Origin: a virus
Reading direction: 5' to 3' (one strand)
DNA length: 64,000 nt
Virus record (IMG/VR): IMGVR_UViG_3300002131_000176
Location: 1 to 64,000 of that record
The notes beneath the pieces were generated by a model. That model was not told the origin of the DNA. It saw only the letters and a list, made by a program, of their open reading frames with translations, and ran no database searches. Below, one piece after another: positions 51,793 to 60,732 of this stretch (positions are counted from its first letter, which is position 1; the number at the start of each line of letters is the position of its first letter). The position numbers were made by a program, and so were the translations under genes.

Positions 51793-52452
51793 ATGCCAAT
51801 AATTGGAACTGTTCAATTCAATGATGGTACTACCCAAAGTACGAAATTTGATAGTACTATGGATACCGGGATACCTATTAGTATAAATTATTATAATACC
51901 GCAGGTGCACATACATGGACTAAACCTACTGGATGTACTAATGTATTGGTAAAAATTATCGGTGGTGGTGGTGGTGCCGCAGGTTATTGTGAAAGTGGTG
52001 GCGGCGGTGGATATGCAGAGGAAAACATCGACGTATCAGCCGTAAGCACCGTTGCTGTAACCGTAGGCGGTGGTGGTGGTGCTGTGGGATATTATGCCGC
52101 AGCTGGTGATGGTGGTACCAGTAGTTTTGGATCTTATTGTAGCGCCACTGGCGGGTATGGTTCAAATAGAAACTATAGTCATACTGGCGGTCATGGTGGC
52201 GTTGGTAGTAATGGCGGTATTAACCTATACGGTGGCGATGGTACTGGCCACGCAAACAGCGCAGGACATTACCCCGGCGGTACTGGTGGTGGCACTTATT
52301 TAGGTGGCGGTAGTACTGTGAATAGATCTACTACAACTACACAGATGGATATAGGATCACCTGGATGTGGTGGGCCTGGTGGCAGAACGAATGACGGCGG
52401 TGCCGGTAATGCAGGTCAACCAGGCGCAGTGATTGTTTATTCTTTTAAGTGA
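51793..52452 (+). CDS. glycine-rich adhesin, copy 1, 219 aa
   Basis: The protein begins PIIGTVQFNDGTTQSTKFDS, then AHTWTKPTGCTNVLVKIIGG, a GGGG-rich body with YAEENIDVSAVSTVAVTVGG and GAVGYYAAAGDGGTSSFGSY, and ends GQPGAVIVYSFK. Copies 2 and 3 keep the first half nearly unchanged while the last 80-90 residues differ. Such glycine-rich tips resemble gp38-type adhesins that bind surface receptors. It starts three bases after the preceding stop. Confidence 0.75.
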   Translation: MPIIGTVQFNDGTTQSTKFDSTMDTGIPISINYYNTAGAHTWTKPTGCTNVLVKIIGGGGGAAGYCESGGGGGYAEENIDVSAVSTVAVTVGGGGGAVGYYAAAGDGGTSSFGSYCSATGGYGSNRNYSHTGGHGGVGSNGGINLYGGDGTGHANSAGHYPGGTGGGTYLGGGSTVNRSTTTTQMDIGSPGCGGPGGRTNDGGAGNAGQPGAVIVYSFK

Positions 52453-52459
52453 GAAAATT

Positions 52460-53116
52460 ATGGCAATAAATGGAACAGTTCAATTCACTGATGGTACAAC
52501 CCAAGCTACAAAATTTGATTCAACCGATGATCAGGGAAAAATAATACAAATTAACTCTTATACCACAGCAGGTACTCATACATGGACTAAGCCTAGTGGT
52601 TGCACAAAAGCTTTGGTGCAGGTTGTAGGAGCTGGGGGCGGTGGGGCCAGCTATAACGAATCCGGTGGTGCTGGTGGTTATTCAGAAAAACTAGTTGATG
52701 TATCAGCAGTAAGTACAGTAACAGTGACAATAGGTGGAGGTGGTGGTGCTGTAGGTTATTATGCCGCAGCTGGTGATGGTGGTACCAGTAGTTTTGGATC
52801 TTATTGTAGCGCAACCGGTGGCTATGGTGCAAATAGAAATTCCAATCATACTGGTGGAGTTGGCGGCGCAGGCACGGGTGGCGATATTAATGTACGCGGA
52901 GGCTCAGGCACTGGACATGGAAATACAGGTGGCCGAGAAGCGGTTGGCCGTGGTGGTAAAAGTTTTTTTGGTGGAGGCTCCGGCGCATCTCATTCAACTA
53001 ATACGGGTAATCTTAATCCCGGCAGTCCGGGTGCTGGTGGTGTAGGTGGTGCAATGCAAAATTGGGCTGGTACCAATGGATCCATTGGCGCAGTCATAGT
53101 TTATTCATATAAATAA
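52460..53116 (+). CDS. glycine-rich adhesin, copy 2, 218 aa
   Basis: The ATG at 52460 is chosen because GTVQFTDGTTQATKFDS then lines up with copies 1 and 3. The body shares KLVDVSAVSTVTVTIGGGGG and GAVGYYAAAGDGGTSSFGSY with copy 1; 55 bases (52758-52812) are identical to copy 1 (52091-52145). The variable C-terminal part (VRGGSGTGHGNTGGREAVGR) is unique. It ends GSIGAVIVYSYK. Confidence 0.75.
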   Translation: MAINGTVQFTDGTTQATKFDSTDDQGKIIQINSYTTAGTHTWTKPSGCTKALVQVVGAGGGGASYNESGGAGGYSEKLVDVSAVSTVTVTIGGGGGAVGYYAAAGDGGTSSFGSYCSATGGYGANRNSNHTGGVGGAGTGGDINVRGGSGTGHGNTGGREAVGRGGKSFFGGGSGASHSTNTGNLNPGSPGAGGVGGAMQNWAGTNGSIGAVIVYSYK

Positions 53117-53123
53117 ATACAAG

Positions 53124-53786
53124 ATGTCATTAATTACTGGATCAATTACTTTTACTGATGGTACTACTCAAACTACGAAGTTTGACAGTACAAACGATAC
53201 TGGTAAAGTTAAGTCAATATCATCATATATCACAGCAGGTACTCATACATGGACTAAGCCTAGCGGATGCACCAGTGTATTAGTTAAAGTGGTTGGTGGC
53301 GGTGGCGGCGCAGCTGGTTATTGCGAAAGTGGTGGCGGTGGTGGTTACTCGGAAAAAATCATAGATGTATCAGCAGTAAGTACAGTAACAGTGACAGTAG
53401 GTGGTGGCGGCGGCGCAGTAGGTTATTATGCCGCAGCTGGTGATGGTAGTACCAGTAGTTTTGGTAGTTATTTATCAGCTAGTGGTGGTTATGGCGCAAA
53501 TAGAAATTATAGTCATACTGGTGGAGTTCCAGGTCTCGGATCATCAGGTAATGTAAATCTTTACGGGGCTATGGGCACTGGTCATGGAAACAGTATGGGG
53601 CATGGTGGATTAGGCCGTGGTGGTGATACATATTTGGGTGGTGGAAGAGGCCCTAATAGAGCCAACAACGGTGGTGTTGTCGGGCCAGGCGCGCCGGGAT
53701 CAGGAGGTTCTGGTTGGCGCACAAATGAAAGTGGCACAGGTACTCCTGGAAATGCAGGAGCAGTTATTATTTTGGAGTTTTCTTAA
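53124..53786 (+). CDS. glycine-rich adhesin, copy 3, 220 aa
   Basis: It starts SLITGSITFTDGTTQTTKFD and shares TAGTHTWTKPSGCTSVLVKV, IDVSAVSTVTVTVGGGGGAV and YYAAAGDGSTSSFGSY with its neighbours; the variable end (LYGAMGTGHGNSMGHGGLGR) and final GNAGAVIILEFS differ. A DNA stretch of over 30 bases around the DVSAVSTVTVT codons is identical to copy 2. It is the last adhesin of the block. Confidence 0.75.
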   Translation: MSLITGSITFTDGTTQTTKFDSTNDTGKVKSISSYITAGTHTWTKPSGCTSVLVKVVGGGGGAAGYCESGGGGGYSEKIIDVSAVSTVTVTVGGGGGAVGYYAAAGDGSTSSFGSYLSASGGYGANRNYSHTGGVPGLGSSGNVNLYGAMGTGHGNSMGHGGLGRGGDTYLGGGRGPNRANNGGVVGPGAPGSGGSGWRTNESGTGTPGNAGAVIILEFS

Positions 53787-53788
53787 AC

Positions 53789-54184
53789 ATGAAAAAAGCA
53801 TTATTGAATAGTTTAGAACCAGGCCGAGTGTGTGATGTTGTTGATCTGGGCAATGAGTTTGAAGCAGCAGCTTCGTTCCGATGGGTTGATTGCCCAGACG
53901 ACACATTGACATCACATACATATAATGAATCCAGTGGAGAATTTATTGCATTTGATCCACTTACACAACCTGGATTTGCTGACAATGCATACAAGCTTGC
54001 CAGAGCCGTAGCCTATACTGGTATTGGTGACCAATTGGACATGTTGTACAAGGAAATTTTAGCAAATGGGACCATATCTGCAACAGGTCCCTGGGCAAGT
54101 CATATTACAGCAGTAAAAGCACAGATACCAAAAGATGATCCAGCAGCAGTACTAACTTATATAAGAAATAATCCTCCAGCGTAA
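53789..54184 (+). CDS. fibre-associated chaperone-like protein, 131 aa
   Basis: The N terminus (KKALLNSLEPGRVCDVVDLG) and the C-terminal half (YKLARAVAYTGIGDQLDMLY, HITAVKAQIPKDDP) match small proteins that follow fibre genes; the latter has the same DQLDMLY pattern as the gene at 49020. It begins two bases after the adhesin stop, so it probably assists the glycine-rich adhesins. Confidence 0.65.
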   Translation: MKKALLNSLEPGRVCDVVDLGNEFEAAASFRWVDCPDDTLTSHTYNESSGEFIAFDPLTQPGFADNAYKLARAVAYTGIGDQLDMLYKEILANGTISATGPWASHITAVKAQIPKDDPAAVLTYIRNNPPA

Positions 54185-54205
54185 ATTTACAGTGATAATT
54201 ATTTT

Positions 54206-55435
54206 ATGAATACATTTCGAAGATTTTCAATAGCACATTATGACAAATTTCATGGTAATTACACACATACCTATTATACAATTTTAAAAAACGCAGATCA
54301 GGCATTTAGAGATAATATCCATGATGTCTATTTTGGAAAATATTTTTATTATACTTACAACGGTGAGGATAAACGTTGCGGCAATCCAATGGGTGTTGAA
54401 GCCAGTGATGAACAAATAGAATATCTTTTTAAAATACAAAACGAATTAGGCATTGAAATTTCACTTACTGTGAATACAATGGAATTTCCACACGAAGTTG
54501 TATTTAATGATGAAATTAGGCAACAATTTGTGGAATGGATTGGTGGATTTTATGATCGTGGCTTGAGAAGCTGTACCATATCATCAACACATATTATGCG
54601 TACAGGTGAACTGCAAAATAGATGTCCTGATATGAGATGGAAAAGCACTGTAAATCAAATCTGTGCAGATGCTCAGCAGTTTATTGATTTTGCATATTTG
54701 GGATATAATACAATATTATTGGATAGAAGTTTAAATAGAAATATTAAAGAACTTAGACGAATTAAACGAGCACAGGATTATTTAAATGAGAAAAATCCCA
54801 GAAAAAAGGTTTTAACCTCATTGCTTGTGGCCGAATCATGTGTCTATAGTTGTCCATTTAAACGCGAGCATGATTCAGTGGGTGAAGTTATTAGCACTGA
54901 TTATTTTAAAGGCCCGGCCAATCTAACCTGCAACGGTTGGCGAGGTTCAGAGCAATTTATAAAATTGCCTAGGTCTGGAATAAACTTGGTTGCAAGTTCC
55001 AGTGATTCATATAACCAATGGCTTGATCTGGTCGATGTATTAAAAGTTTCTGGCCGATTGTCTACTCCAATGTTTGATCACTCGTCAATTGAACACATGA
55101 AGGCTGTATGGTTTTATAGTGGAAACCCAAAAACAAAACAGACAATAACTTTTAAGGGTGAAACAATTTATGCTGATAACTTTCAAGATATATTAGATAA
55201 TAATTTAGAACCAATACATGATTGGATTCCTGGTTGGATTGATACCAGACATACCAAAGATGACTTTAGGTCAACTTATAAAAAGTATTCAGGTATTTGG
55301 TCTACCGATGGTGGTAAAAGATTAGAGAAATTGTTAACCAGCTGTAAAAATCAATGTTGGGATTGCCACGAATGTGAACGTACATTTGGTATGGAAGATA
55401 TAGATTCTGCTTTGCAGCTACGCGTAAAAACATGA
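54206..55435 (+). CDS. cysteine-containing protein of unknown function in the halogenase cassette, 409 aa
   Basis: The protein has a helix/strand alternation in the N-terminal 250 residues (SDEQIEYLFKIQNELGIEIS, RSCTISSTHIMRT, FAYLGYNTILLDRSLNR) that would fit a barrel, followed by AESCVYSCPFKREHD. The C terminus carries SCKNQCWDCHECERTF with four closely spaced Cys. These could hold a metal or iron-sulphur cluster. A remote relation to U32-type peptidases/UbiU proteins is possible but weak. It overlaps the oxygenase start by four bases, so the two are co-translated. Confidence 0.5.
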   Translation: MNTFRRFSIAHYDKFHGNYTHTYYTILKNADQAFRDNIHDVYFGKYFYYTYNGEDKRCGNPMGVEASDEQIEYLFKIQNELGIEISLTVNTMEFPHEVVFNDEIRQQFVEWIGGFYDRGLRSCTISSTHIMRTGELQNRCPDMRWKSTVNQICADAQQFIDFAYLGYNTILLDRSLNRNIKELRRIKRAQDYLNEKNPRKKVLTSLLVAESCVYSCPFKREHDSVGEVISTDYFKGPANLTCNGWRGSEQFIKLPRSGINLVASSSDSYNQWLDLVDVLKVSGRLSTPMFDHSSIEHMKAVWFYSGNPKTKQTITFKGETIYADNFQDILDNNLEPIHDWIPGWIDTRHTKDDFRSTYKKYSGIWSTDGGKRLEKLLTSCKNQCWDCHECERTFGMEDIDSALQLRVKT

Positions 55436-56013
55436 CACCTATAATCGTTGACAATTTATTGCCAGTTGGTTATGCAGATGATATAGAACGAGACCTAAAA
55501 CAAACTGGGTTCAATTGGTATTATATCGAGGATGTAACTAACCCAAAGTATGGAAACAATTCTGGGTTTGTGCATCCTGCATATGATTATGGTAAAAGCC
55601 CTAGTGAGTGGTTTCCTTATATTAAACCACTAGTGTATTCTATAGAACAATCTCTTGGTAGAAAAATAGAAGAATTATATAGAATACGCGTTGGGTTGTT
55701 GTTGCCATCACTAGATGATAAACAGTACAATACCCCACATGTGGATTTTTTGTGGCCACACTGCACCGCTTGCTACTACGTTTCAAACAGCGACGGTGAC
55801 ACAGTAGTATTTAATCAGCATCTATCAGATGCAGGTACTGACATAAATAACGAGTCGCTAAGGCTTTATGCAGAAGATACAAATTTTACAGTAAAAACTA
55901 GTGTAGCACCTGTGAAAAATAGGCTGGTGATATTTGATGGTTTTAATTTTCATGCTAGTACAAAACCAAAACAACATGACACAAGACTGGTAATAACAGT
56001 AAACTTTAAATGA
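55432..56013 (+). CDS. Fe(II)/2-oxoglutarate-dependent oxygenase (prolyl-4-hydroxylase-like), 193 aa
   Basis: The facial triad is visible as His103-Phe-Asp105 (TPHVDFLWPH, with HVD) and His174 (DGFNFHAST), and Arg185 (HDTRLVITV) would bind 2-oxoglutarate. The jelly-roll strands CTACYYVSNSDGDTVVF and NRLVIFDGFNFHAS fit the prolyl-hydroxylase-like group. It would hydroxylate an unknown substrate in the infected cell. It overlaps both the upstream Cys protein and the halogenase by four bases, so the three probably work on one product. Confidence 0.75.
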   Translation: MTPIIVDNLLPVGYADDIERDLKQTGFNWYYIEDVTNPKYGNNSGFVHPAYDYGKSPSEWFPYIKPLVYSIEQSLGRKIEELYRIRVGLLLPSLDDKQYNTPHVDFLWPHCTACYYVSNSDGDTVVFNQHLSDAGTDINNESLRLYAEDTNFTVKTSVAPVKNRLVIFDGFNFHASTKPKQHDTRLVITVNFK

Positions 56014-57620
56014 GCAAACACATTAAAAAAATCCTAATCGTTGGTGGCGGAAGCTCAGGTTGGATGACTGCAGCAGCGCTAATCAAACAGGTGCCTGACA
56101 TTGAAGTTAGTTTGATTGAATCACCGTCGACTCCTACAATCGGTGTAGGAGAAAGCACTATTGGGCAAATTAACACCTTTTTTACCTACCTAGGTCTTAA
56201 AGATGAAGACTGGATGAGTTACTGCAACGCAACTTATAAGACTTCTATTAAGTTTATAAATTTTAGGGAAAACCCAACAGACACACCGCACGTGTTCCAC
56301 TATCCGTTTGGTCGGTACAATACAGCGAATAAACCAAGGATGATAATGGAATGGTTTATCGCGAAAGCGAAAGACCCATCATTAGACCCATACACTTTTG
56401 CTGAATTTTACCACGATTCAATCGCAATGATTGATAGCAACAAGTTAACAAAAAATGAAGATGGCAGCGTTAAGGGGTTTGATTTCTCTAATGATACTGC
56501 ATACCATATGGATGCAACTCTCTTTGGCCAATACCTAAGAGACCGCATATGTAAACCAAATGGATTAACACATATATTAGACGATGTTGTTGATATTAGA
56601 AAAAACGACATGGGAGAAATAGATCACCTAACAACTAAAAACGGTGATACTCTTACTGCCGATCTCTTTATAGATTGCACGGGGTTCAAGTCTTTGTTGT
56701 TAGAAGAAACAATGCAAGTGCCATTCGTGTCTTTTTCTGACACGTTGCTCAACGACCGAGCTATCGCAACAGTAATTCCTTATGCAGATAAGGAACACGA
56801 AATGGAATCAGTTACTAGTTGTACTGCAATTGAGTCAGGTTGGGTTTGGAATATTCCATTGTGGAATAGAATAGGCACTGGATATGTTTACTCATCGCAA
56901 TTTGCAACAGAGGAAGAAGCAGAAGAACAGTTTCGAAATCATTTAAAATCAGCTAACATGCGTTTACCGCATCAAATTAAAAGAGCCGAAGAAGCTGAAG
57001 TTAGACATATAAAAATTAAACATGGTGTACACAAGCGCAGCTGGGAAAAGAACGTAGTTGGCATAGGATTATCAATGGGGTTCATAGAGCCGCTTGAATC
57101 TACTGGCCTGATGTTGACACATGAAGGCATCATCAAACTAATACACACCTTAGGAGCTCGTAATGGCACTGTGACGCAGTTTGATATTGATTGCTATAAC
57201 TTTGCATTCTACGAGCAAATTGTGAATTTTAAAGATTTTATTTCACTGCACTATGCATTGAGCATGCGTGATGACACTCCTTATTGGAAAAAAGTGACGT
57301 CAATGACTTACTCAGTTGGTATGAATGAACGCATTGCAAATGCAGTTGGAAACACGTATGCATCTGTAGCTTCAAATATACACAAAGAAAAGTCATTTGC
57401 ATCAGAAGGTGGAGGCATTCTATACATTACTGCAGGTATGGGGCATAATTGCATTAACCAACCTCATGAAGAGTATTTAAGACTACTGTACCAAGAGCCT
57501 GAAGAACTTACATCTAAGGTTTTTAAAGAGTGGCAAGAACACAGAAAGGTGCTTAAAAAACATGTGGATACATTACCTAGCCATTATGAGTTCTTGCGTG
57601 ACACCATATACAATAAATAA
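56010..57620 (+). CDS. flavin-dependent halogenase (tryptophan-halogenase family), 536 aa
   Basis: The FAD-binding GGGSSG (12-17) follows a strand KILIVGGG. The family signature GWVWNIP (277-283, WxWxIP) keeps a monooxygenase reaction out. FIEPLESTG (358-366) lines the halide/active site, and Lys77 in YKTSIKF corresponds to the catalytic lysine that carries hypohalite. Length matches PrnA/RebH (about 530-540). Marine cyanophages are known to carry a viral halogenase (VirX1) of this family. No flavin reductase is visible in the window, so host FADH2 would be needed. Substrate unknown. Confidence 0.88.
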   Translation: MSKHIKKILIVGGGSSGWMTAAALIKQVPDIEVSLIESPSTPTIGVGESTIGQINTFFTYLGLKDEDWMSYCNATYKTSIKFINFRENPTDTPHVFHYPFGRYNTANKPRMIMEWFIAKAKDPSLDPYTFAEFYHDSIAMIDSNKLTKNEDGSVKGFDFSNDTAYHMDATLFGQYLRDRICKPNGLTHILDDVVDIRKNDMGEIDHLTTKNGDTLTADLFIDCTGFKSLLLEETMQVPFVSFSDTLLNDRAIATVIPYADKEHEMESVTSCTAIESGWVWNIPLWNRIGTGYVYSSQFATEEEAEEQFRNHLKSANMRLPHQIKRAEEAEVRHIKIKHGVHKRSWEKNVVGIGLSMGFIEPLESTGLMLTHEGIIKLIHTLGARNGTVTQFDIDCYNFAFYEQIVNFKDFISLHYALSMRDDTPYWKKVTSMTYSVGMNERIANAVGNTYASVASNIHKEKSFASEGGGILYITAGMGHNCINQPHEEYLRLLYQEPEELTSKVFKEWQEHRKVLKKHVDTLPSHYEFLRDTIYNK

Positions 57621-57626
57621 AAATCG

Positions 57627-57634
57627 TATAAATA
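57627..57634 (+). promoter_or_regulatory. T4-type late promoter element TATAAATA
   Basis: An exact TATAAATA lies 26 bases before the ATG of the 58-residue fibre-like gene at 57661. Confidence 0.6.
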
Positions 57635-57660
57635 GATAATAACCCTTTTGAGAAAAACCA

Positions 57661-57837
57661 ATGCCAGATAGAATTCCACTCGTAATAGCAAACGACAAAT
57701 TTCAAGAAATGACGGCTAGCGATACGCTTAGGCTTACTAGTGTCAGGGTGACTAATGATCCTGACAATCAGCTTATCATATATGATTCTGACGGAACCAG
57801 CCTAAGAGTGATTCAAGGTGTAAAAACAATTCCATAG
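57661..57837 (+). CDS. small virion-associated protein, 58 aa
   Basis: ATG at 57661 opens 58 codons: MPDRIPLVIANDKFQEMTAS, DTLRLTSVRVTNDPDNQLII, YDSDGTSLRVIQGVKTIP. The N-terminal RIPLVIxNxxFxEMxxxDxL is a motif I know from the start of marine-phage fibre proteins, here on its own. It is flanked by two late promoter elements and precedes the neck genes. Confidence 0.6.
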   Translation: MPDRIPLVIANDKFQEMTASDTLRLTSVRVTNDPDNQLIIYDSDGTSLRVIQGVKTIP

Positions 57838-57853
57838 TTTGTTTTCTATTTAT

Positions 57854-57861
57854 TATAAATA
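57854..57861 (+). promoter_or_regulatory. T4-type late promoter element TATAAATA
   Basis: An exact TATAAATA lies 60 bases upstream of the gp13 ATG and would drive the neck-terminase operon (gp13 to gp17). Confidence 0.7.
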
Positions 57862-57921
57862 GCATTAAGATTCATATTTTAGCACTATTTAAATTAAAAT
57901 AGGCAACAGGGACAAATTAGA

Positions 57922-58677
57922 ATGGCATCACCAAACAGTAGAGCTACACTCATTGATTATTGCAAACGCAAGCTTGGTGAGCCAGTGATTGAAGTTAACG
58001 TTGATGAAGATCAGGTAGATGATCGCATTGATGAGGCATTAGATTATTATAAAGAATATCACTCAGACGCAACGGTCAAGACTTACTTAAAGCATCTTGT
58101 GACAGCTGACGACGTGACAAATAAGTATATTACTTTATCGACTGATATTATTTACATCACGAAGTTGTTTCCAATTACTTCAACGTTTGCGAATAGCCGT
58201 AACTTTTTTGATATCAAATATCAAATCATGTTAAATGATGTACACAATCTTGCAGGCTTTGTTGGCGACTTGGCATACTACGAGCAAATGCAACAGTATA
58301 TGTCATTGTTAGAGACTAAGCTGAATGGTACACCGCAAGTTCAATTCTCAAGAAGACAGAATCGACTTTATATCTTTGGTGATTTTTCTGACGAAGATAT
58401 TAAAGAAGGCGATTACATTGTTGCTGAGGTTTATGAAACAATAAACCCAGAATCACACACTGCCATTTATAACGATAAGTGGTTAAAGGCGTATTCAACA
58501 GCACTTATTAAACAACAATGGGGCCAAAACCTTATTAAGTTTGATGGTATGCAATTGCCAGGCGGTGTAACGTTAAACGGTAGACAAATCTATGACGATG
58601 CGTCTGCTGAGTTAGAAAAACTAAAAGAAGATATCCGGCTTGAGAACGAAATGCCGCCTGACTTCTTTGTAGGATAA
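57922..58677 (+). CDS. gp13: gp13 neck protein, 251 aa
   Basis: gp13 forms the head-side neck ring. The protein begins SPNSRATLIDYCKRKLGEPV and has DEDQVDDRIDEALDYYKEYH, LTADDVTNKYI-like block VTADDVTNKYITLSTDIIYI, MLNDVHNLAGFVGDLAYYEQ and a C-terminal QWGQNLIKFDGMQLPGGVTL, all familiar from gp13 of marine T4-like phages. T4 gp13 is 309 aa. Two bases before gp14; the T4 order 13-14-15 is kept. Confidence 0.9.
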   Translation: MASPNSRATLIDYCKRKLGEPVIEVNVDEDQVDDRIDEALDYYKEYHSDATVKTYLKHLVTADDVTNKYITLSTDIIYITKLFPITSTFANSRNFFDIKYQIMLNDVHNLAGFVGDLAYYEQMQQYMSLLETKLNGTPQVQFSRRQNRLYIFGDFSDEDIKEGDYIVAEVYETINPESHTAIYNDKWLKAYSTALIKQQWGQNLIKFDGMQLPGGVTLNGRQIYDDASAELEKLKEDIRLENEMPPDFFVG

Positions 58678-58679
58678 TA

Positions 58680-59579
58680 ATGCGTAATCTATACTTTTCA
58701 GATCAAGTAAGATCGGAGCAGAATCTCTATGAAGGTATTATCATAGAGTCGCTTAAGATCTACGGACAAGATGTTTACTATCTGCCACGCACTTTGGTGA
58801 ATGAGGACAGAATCTTTGGCGACGATGTCCCTTCACAATTCAATTCATCTTATAAGATTGAGATGTACATTGAAAACATCGAAGGCTTTGACGGTGAAGG
58901 TGATTTGTTTAGTCGCTTTGGAGTCGAAATCCGGGATGAAGCAACCTTTGTTGTAGCGCGCAAGCGTTGGGCAGCAACTGTTGGCAAATACCAAAATGAG
59001 ATATCAACTGAACGACCAAACGAAGGCGATTTAATTTATTTGCCTTTGACTAAAAAGTTGTTTCAAATTAACCACGTTGAGCATGAGCAACCATTTTATC
59101 AGTTAGGTAATTTGCCTCTCTATAAAATGCGCTGTCAACTCTTTGAATACAACGATGAGAACCTTGACACTGGTGTTAATGATATTGATGCAATTGAACA
59201 GGCTAATGCTTACGAATATATACTTAAGTTAAATAGAGCAAGTAATGCACCAATTGCTATAGGCGATACTGCATTACAGACTTTAGATTCAGCTGCCGGC
59301 ATATTGATGGTTGGTGAAGTATCTCGTTGGTCAGACTCTGATCGTAATTTAGAACTTATACACGTCGGTGCTACTGATGGTAAATACCACGAGTTCGTTA
59401 CGTCAAGGCCGATTAAGATACGAGGCGACTATAGAATAGATTCTGATTATAGCATTCTAAGTATTAGTGAAAATAACCAAATTTCTAATAATGAACAGAA
59501 TGATGACTTTAGTGATTTATCGGATTCTTTCTTAGATTTTACAGAAGATAATCCTTTTGGTGACGCGGAGAATAATTAA
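58680..59579 (+). CDS. gp14: gp14 neck protein, 299 aa
   Basis: gp14 is the second neck-ring protein that joins head and tail. The sequence starts MRNLYFSDQVRSEQNLYEGI and has IESLKIYGQDVYYLPRTLVN, EMYIENIEGFDGEGDLFSRF and PNEGDLIYLPLTKKLFQINH, which match gp14 of T4-like phages. The C terminus is Asp-rich (EDNPFGDAENN). It is slightly longer than T4 gp14 (256). One base overlaps gp15. Confidence 0.9.
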   Translation: MRNLYFSDQVRSEQNLYEGIIIESLKIYGQDVYYLPRTLVNEDRIFGDDVPSQFNSSYKIEMYIENIEGFDGEGDLFSRFGVEIRDEATFVVARKRWAATVGKYQNEISTERPNEGDLIYLPLTKKLFQINHVEHEQPFYQLGNLPLYKMRCQLFEYNDENLDTGVNDIDAIEQANAYEYILKLNRASNAPIAIGDTALQTLDSAAGILMVGEVSRWSDSDRNLELIHVGATDGKYHEFVTSRPIKIRGDYRIDSDYSILSISENNQISNNEQNDDFSDLSDSFLDFTEDNPFGDAENN

Positions 59580-60373
59580 TGTTTGGAACGTATTTTTATC
59601 ACGAAAAGGTTAGAAAAGCAGTAGCCATTTTTGGGCGTCTGTTCAATAACATATACGTCCTTCGGAAGAACTCTTCTGGTAGCGTCATTAGCCAAGTGAA
59701 AGCGCCATTGTCGTATGCGCCAAAATCCAAATACCTGGAGCGCATTAGAGAAAATCCAAGCCTTACGAATAACAGTCAAGTAGCAGTTAAATTGCCACGG
59801 ATGTCATTTGAGATTACATCTTTTGCATATGATACAACACGACAATTAGCAAAGACCAGTTCATTTAATACACTTGGTTCTGCAGCTACAACAAGACAAT
59901 CATTCTTTGCACCTGTACCATACACGATTACGTTTCAATTAAATGTGTATGCAAAGTCTCATGATGATGCATTGCAAATTGTTGAACAGATTCTACCGTT
60001 TTTTAATCCTCAGTACACATTGACGATTAAACCATTTCCCGATGCTTACCCAGAGTTTAAAGAGGATGTGCCTATTGCGATGCAGTCGGTCTCATTTACA
60101 GATGACTATGATGGTGCATTAGAGCAACGAAGAACCATTATATATACTTTAGACTTTGAAATGAAAATTAATTTTCATGGACCCGTTGCAAATTCTTCTG
60201 TTATTACCAGCGCCGTTACTAATTTGTTTCAATCTGGTGTTGGCTTGGCAGATTCTGATATTAAATTAGAAACACTTACTACAGTTACAAATCCGCTGGG
60301 TGTGTATGGTTCTGCAGATAGTGATTTTGGATTTAATACAACCATTGATTTGTCTTTTGACGACAGCGCCTAA
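59579..60373 (+). CDS. gp15: gp15 tail terminator/sheath stabiliser, 264 aa
   Basis: gp15 caps the tail end and stabilises the sheath. The sequence FGTYFYHEKVRKAVAIFGRL, FNNIYVLRKNSSGSVISQVK, APLSYAPKSKYLERIRENPS and VKLPRMSFEITSFAYDTTRQ is that of T4-like gp15, with FQLNVYAKSHDDALQIVEQI in the middle. Length is near T4 (272). The last 50 residues are a variable Asp/Ser-rich tail. Confidence 0.92.
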   Translation: MFGTYFYHEKVRKAVAIFGRLFNNIYVLRKNSSGSVISQVKAPLSYAPKSKYLERIRENPSLTNNSQVAVKLPRMSFEITSFAYDTTRQLAKTSSFNTLGSAATTRQSFFAPVPYTITFQLNVYAKSHDDALQIVEQILPFFNPQYTLTIKPFPDAYPEFKEDVPIAMQSVSFTDDYDGALEQRRTIIYTLDFEMKINFHGPVANSSVITSAVTNLFQSGVGLADSDIKLETLTTVTNPLGVYGSADSDFGFNTTIDLSFDDSA

Positions 60374-60378
60374 AAAAT

Positions 60379-60732
60379 ATGAACGATTCTGATTATATCA
60401 AAACGGATTACGAATATTCGCGTGAGACATATTATGACTTAATTGAAAAAGGTAAAAGTTCATTAGAGACGATGATGGAGGTTGCACGTGAATCAGAGCA
60501 TCCTAGAGCATTCGAAGTACTTGCAACGATGATTAAAAACGTCAGCGATGTGAACGATAGATTAATGGACCTAAATAAAAAGAATAGGGATATTAATCTA
60601 AAAGATCAACCCCAAAAACAACAAGCACAAATAGAGAATCAACAGAATAATATATTCTTGGGCTCTACTGCTGAATTACAAAAATTATTACAACAGACTA
60701 ATAATGCCATAGACGTTACACCAAAAACTTAG
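60379..60732 (+). CDS. gp16: gp16 small terminase subunit, 117 aa
   Basis: gp16 regulates DNA packaging by gp17. The protein shows the coiled-coil core YYDLIEKGKSSLETMMEVAR, SEHPRAFEVLATMIKNVSDV, and the C-terminal NIFLGSTAELQKLLQ motif that binds gp17. It is shorter than T4 gp16 (164), lacking most of the N-terminal extension. Gln-rich linker between the core and the tail motif. Confidence 0.88.
   Translation: MNDSDYIKTDYEYSRETYYDLIEKGKSSLETMMEVARESEHPRAFEVLATMIKNVSDVNDRLMDLNKKNRDINLKDQPQKQQAQIENQQNNIFLGSTAELQKLLQQTNNAIDVTPKT

Noticed and set aside
53108-53115. TATAAATA at the end of adhesin copy 2 as a late promoter
   Set aside because: It overlaps the stop codon of copy 2 and is nine bases from the next ATG, leaving no room for a ribosome site on the transcript.
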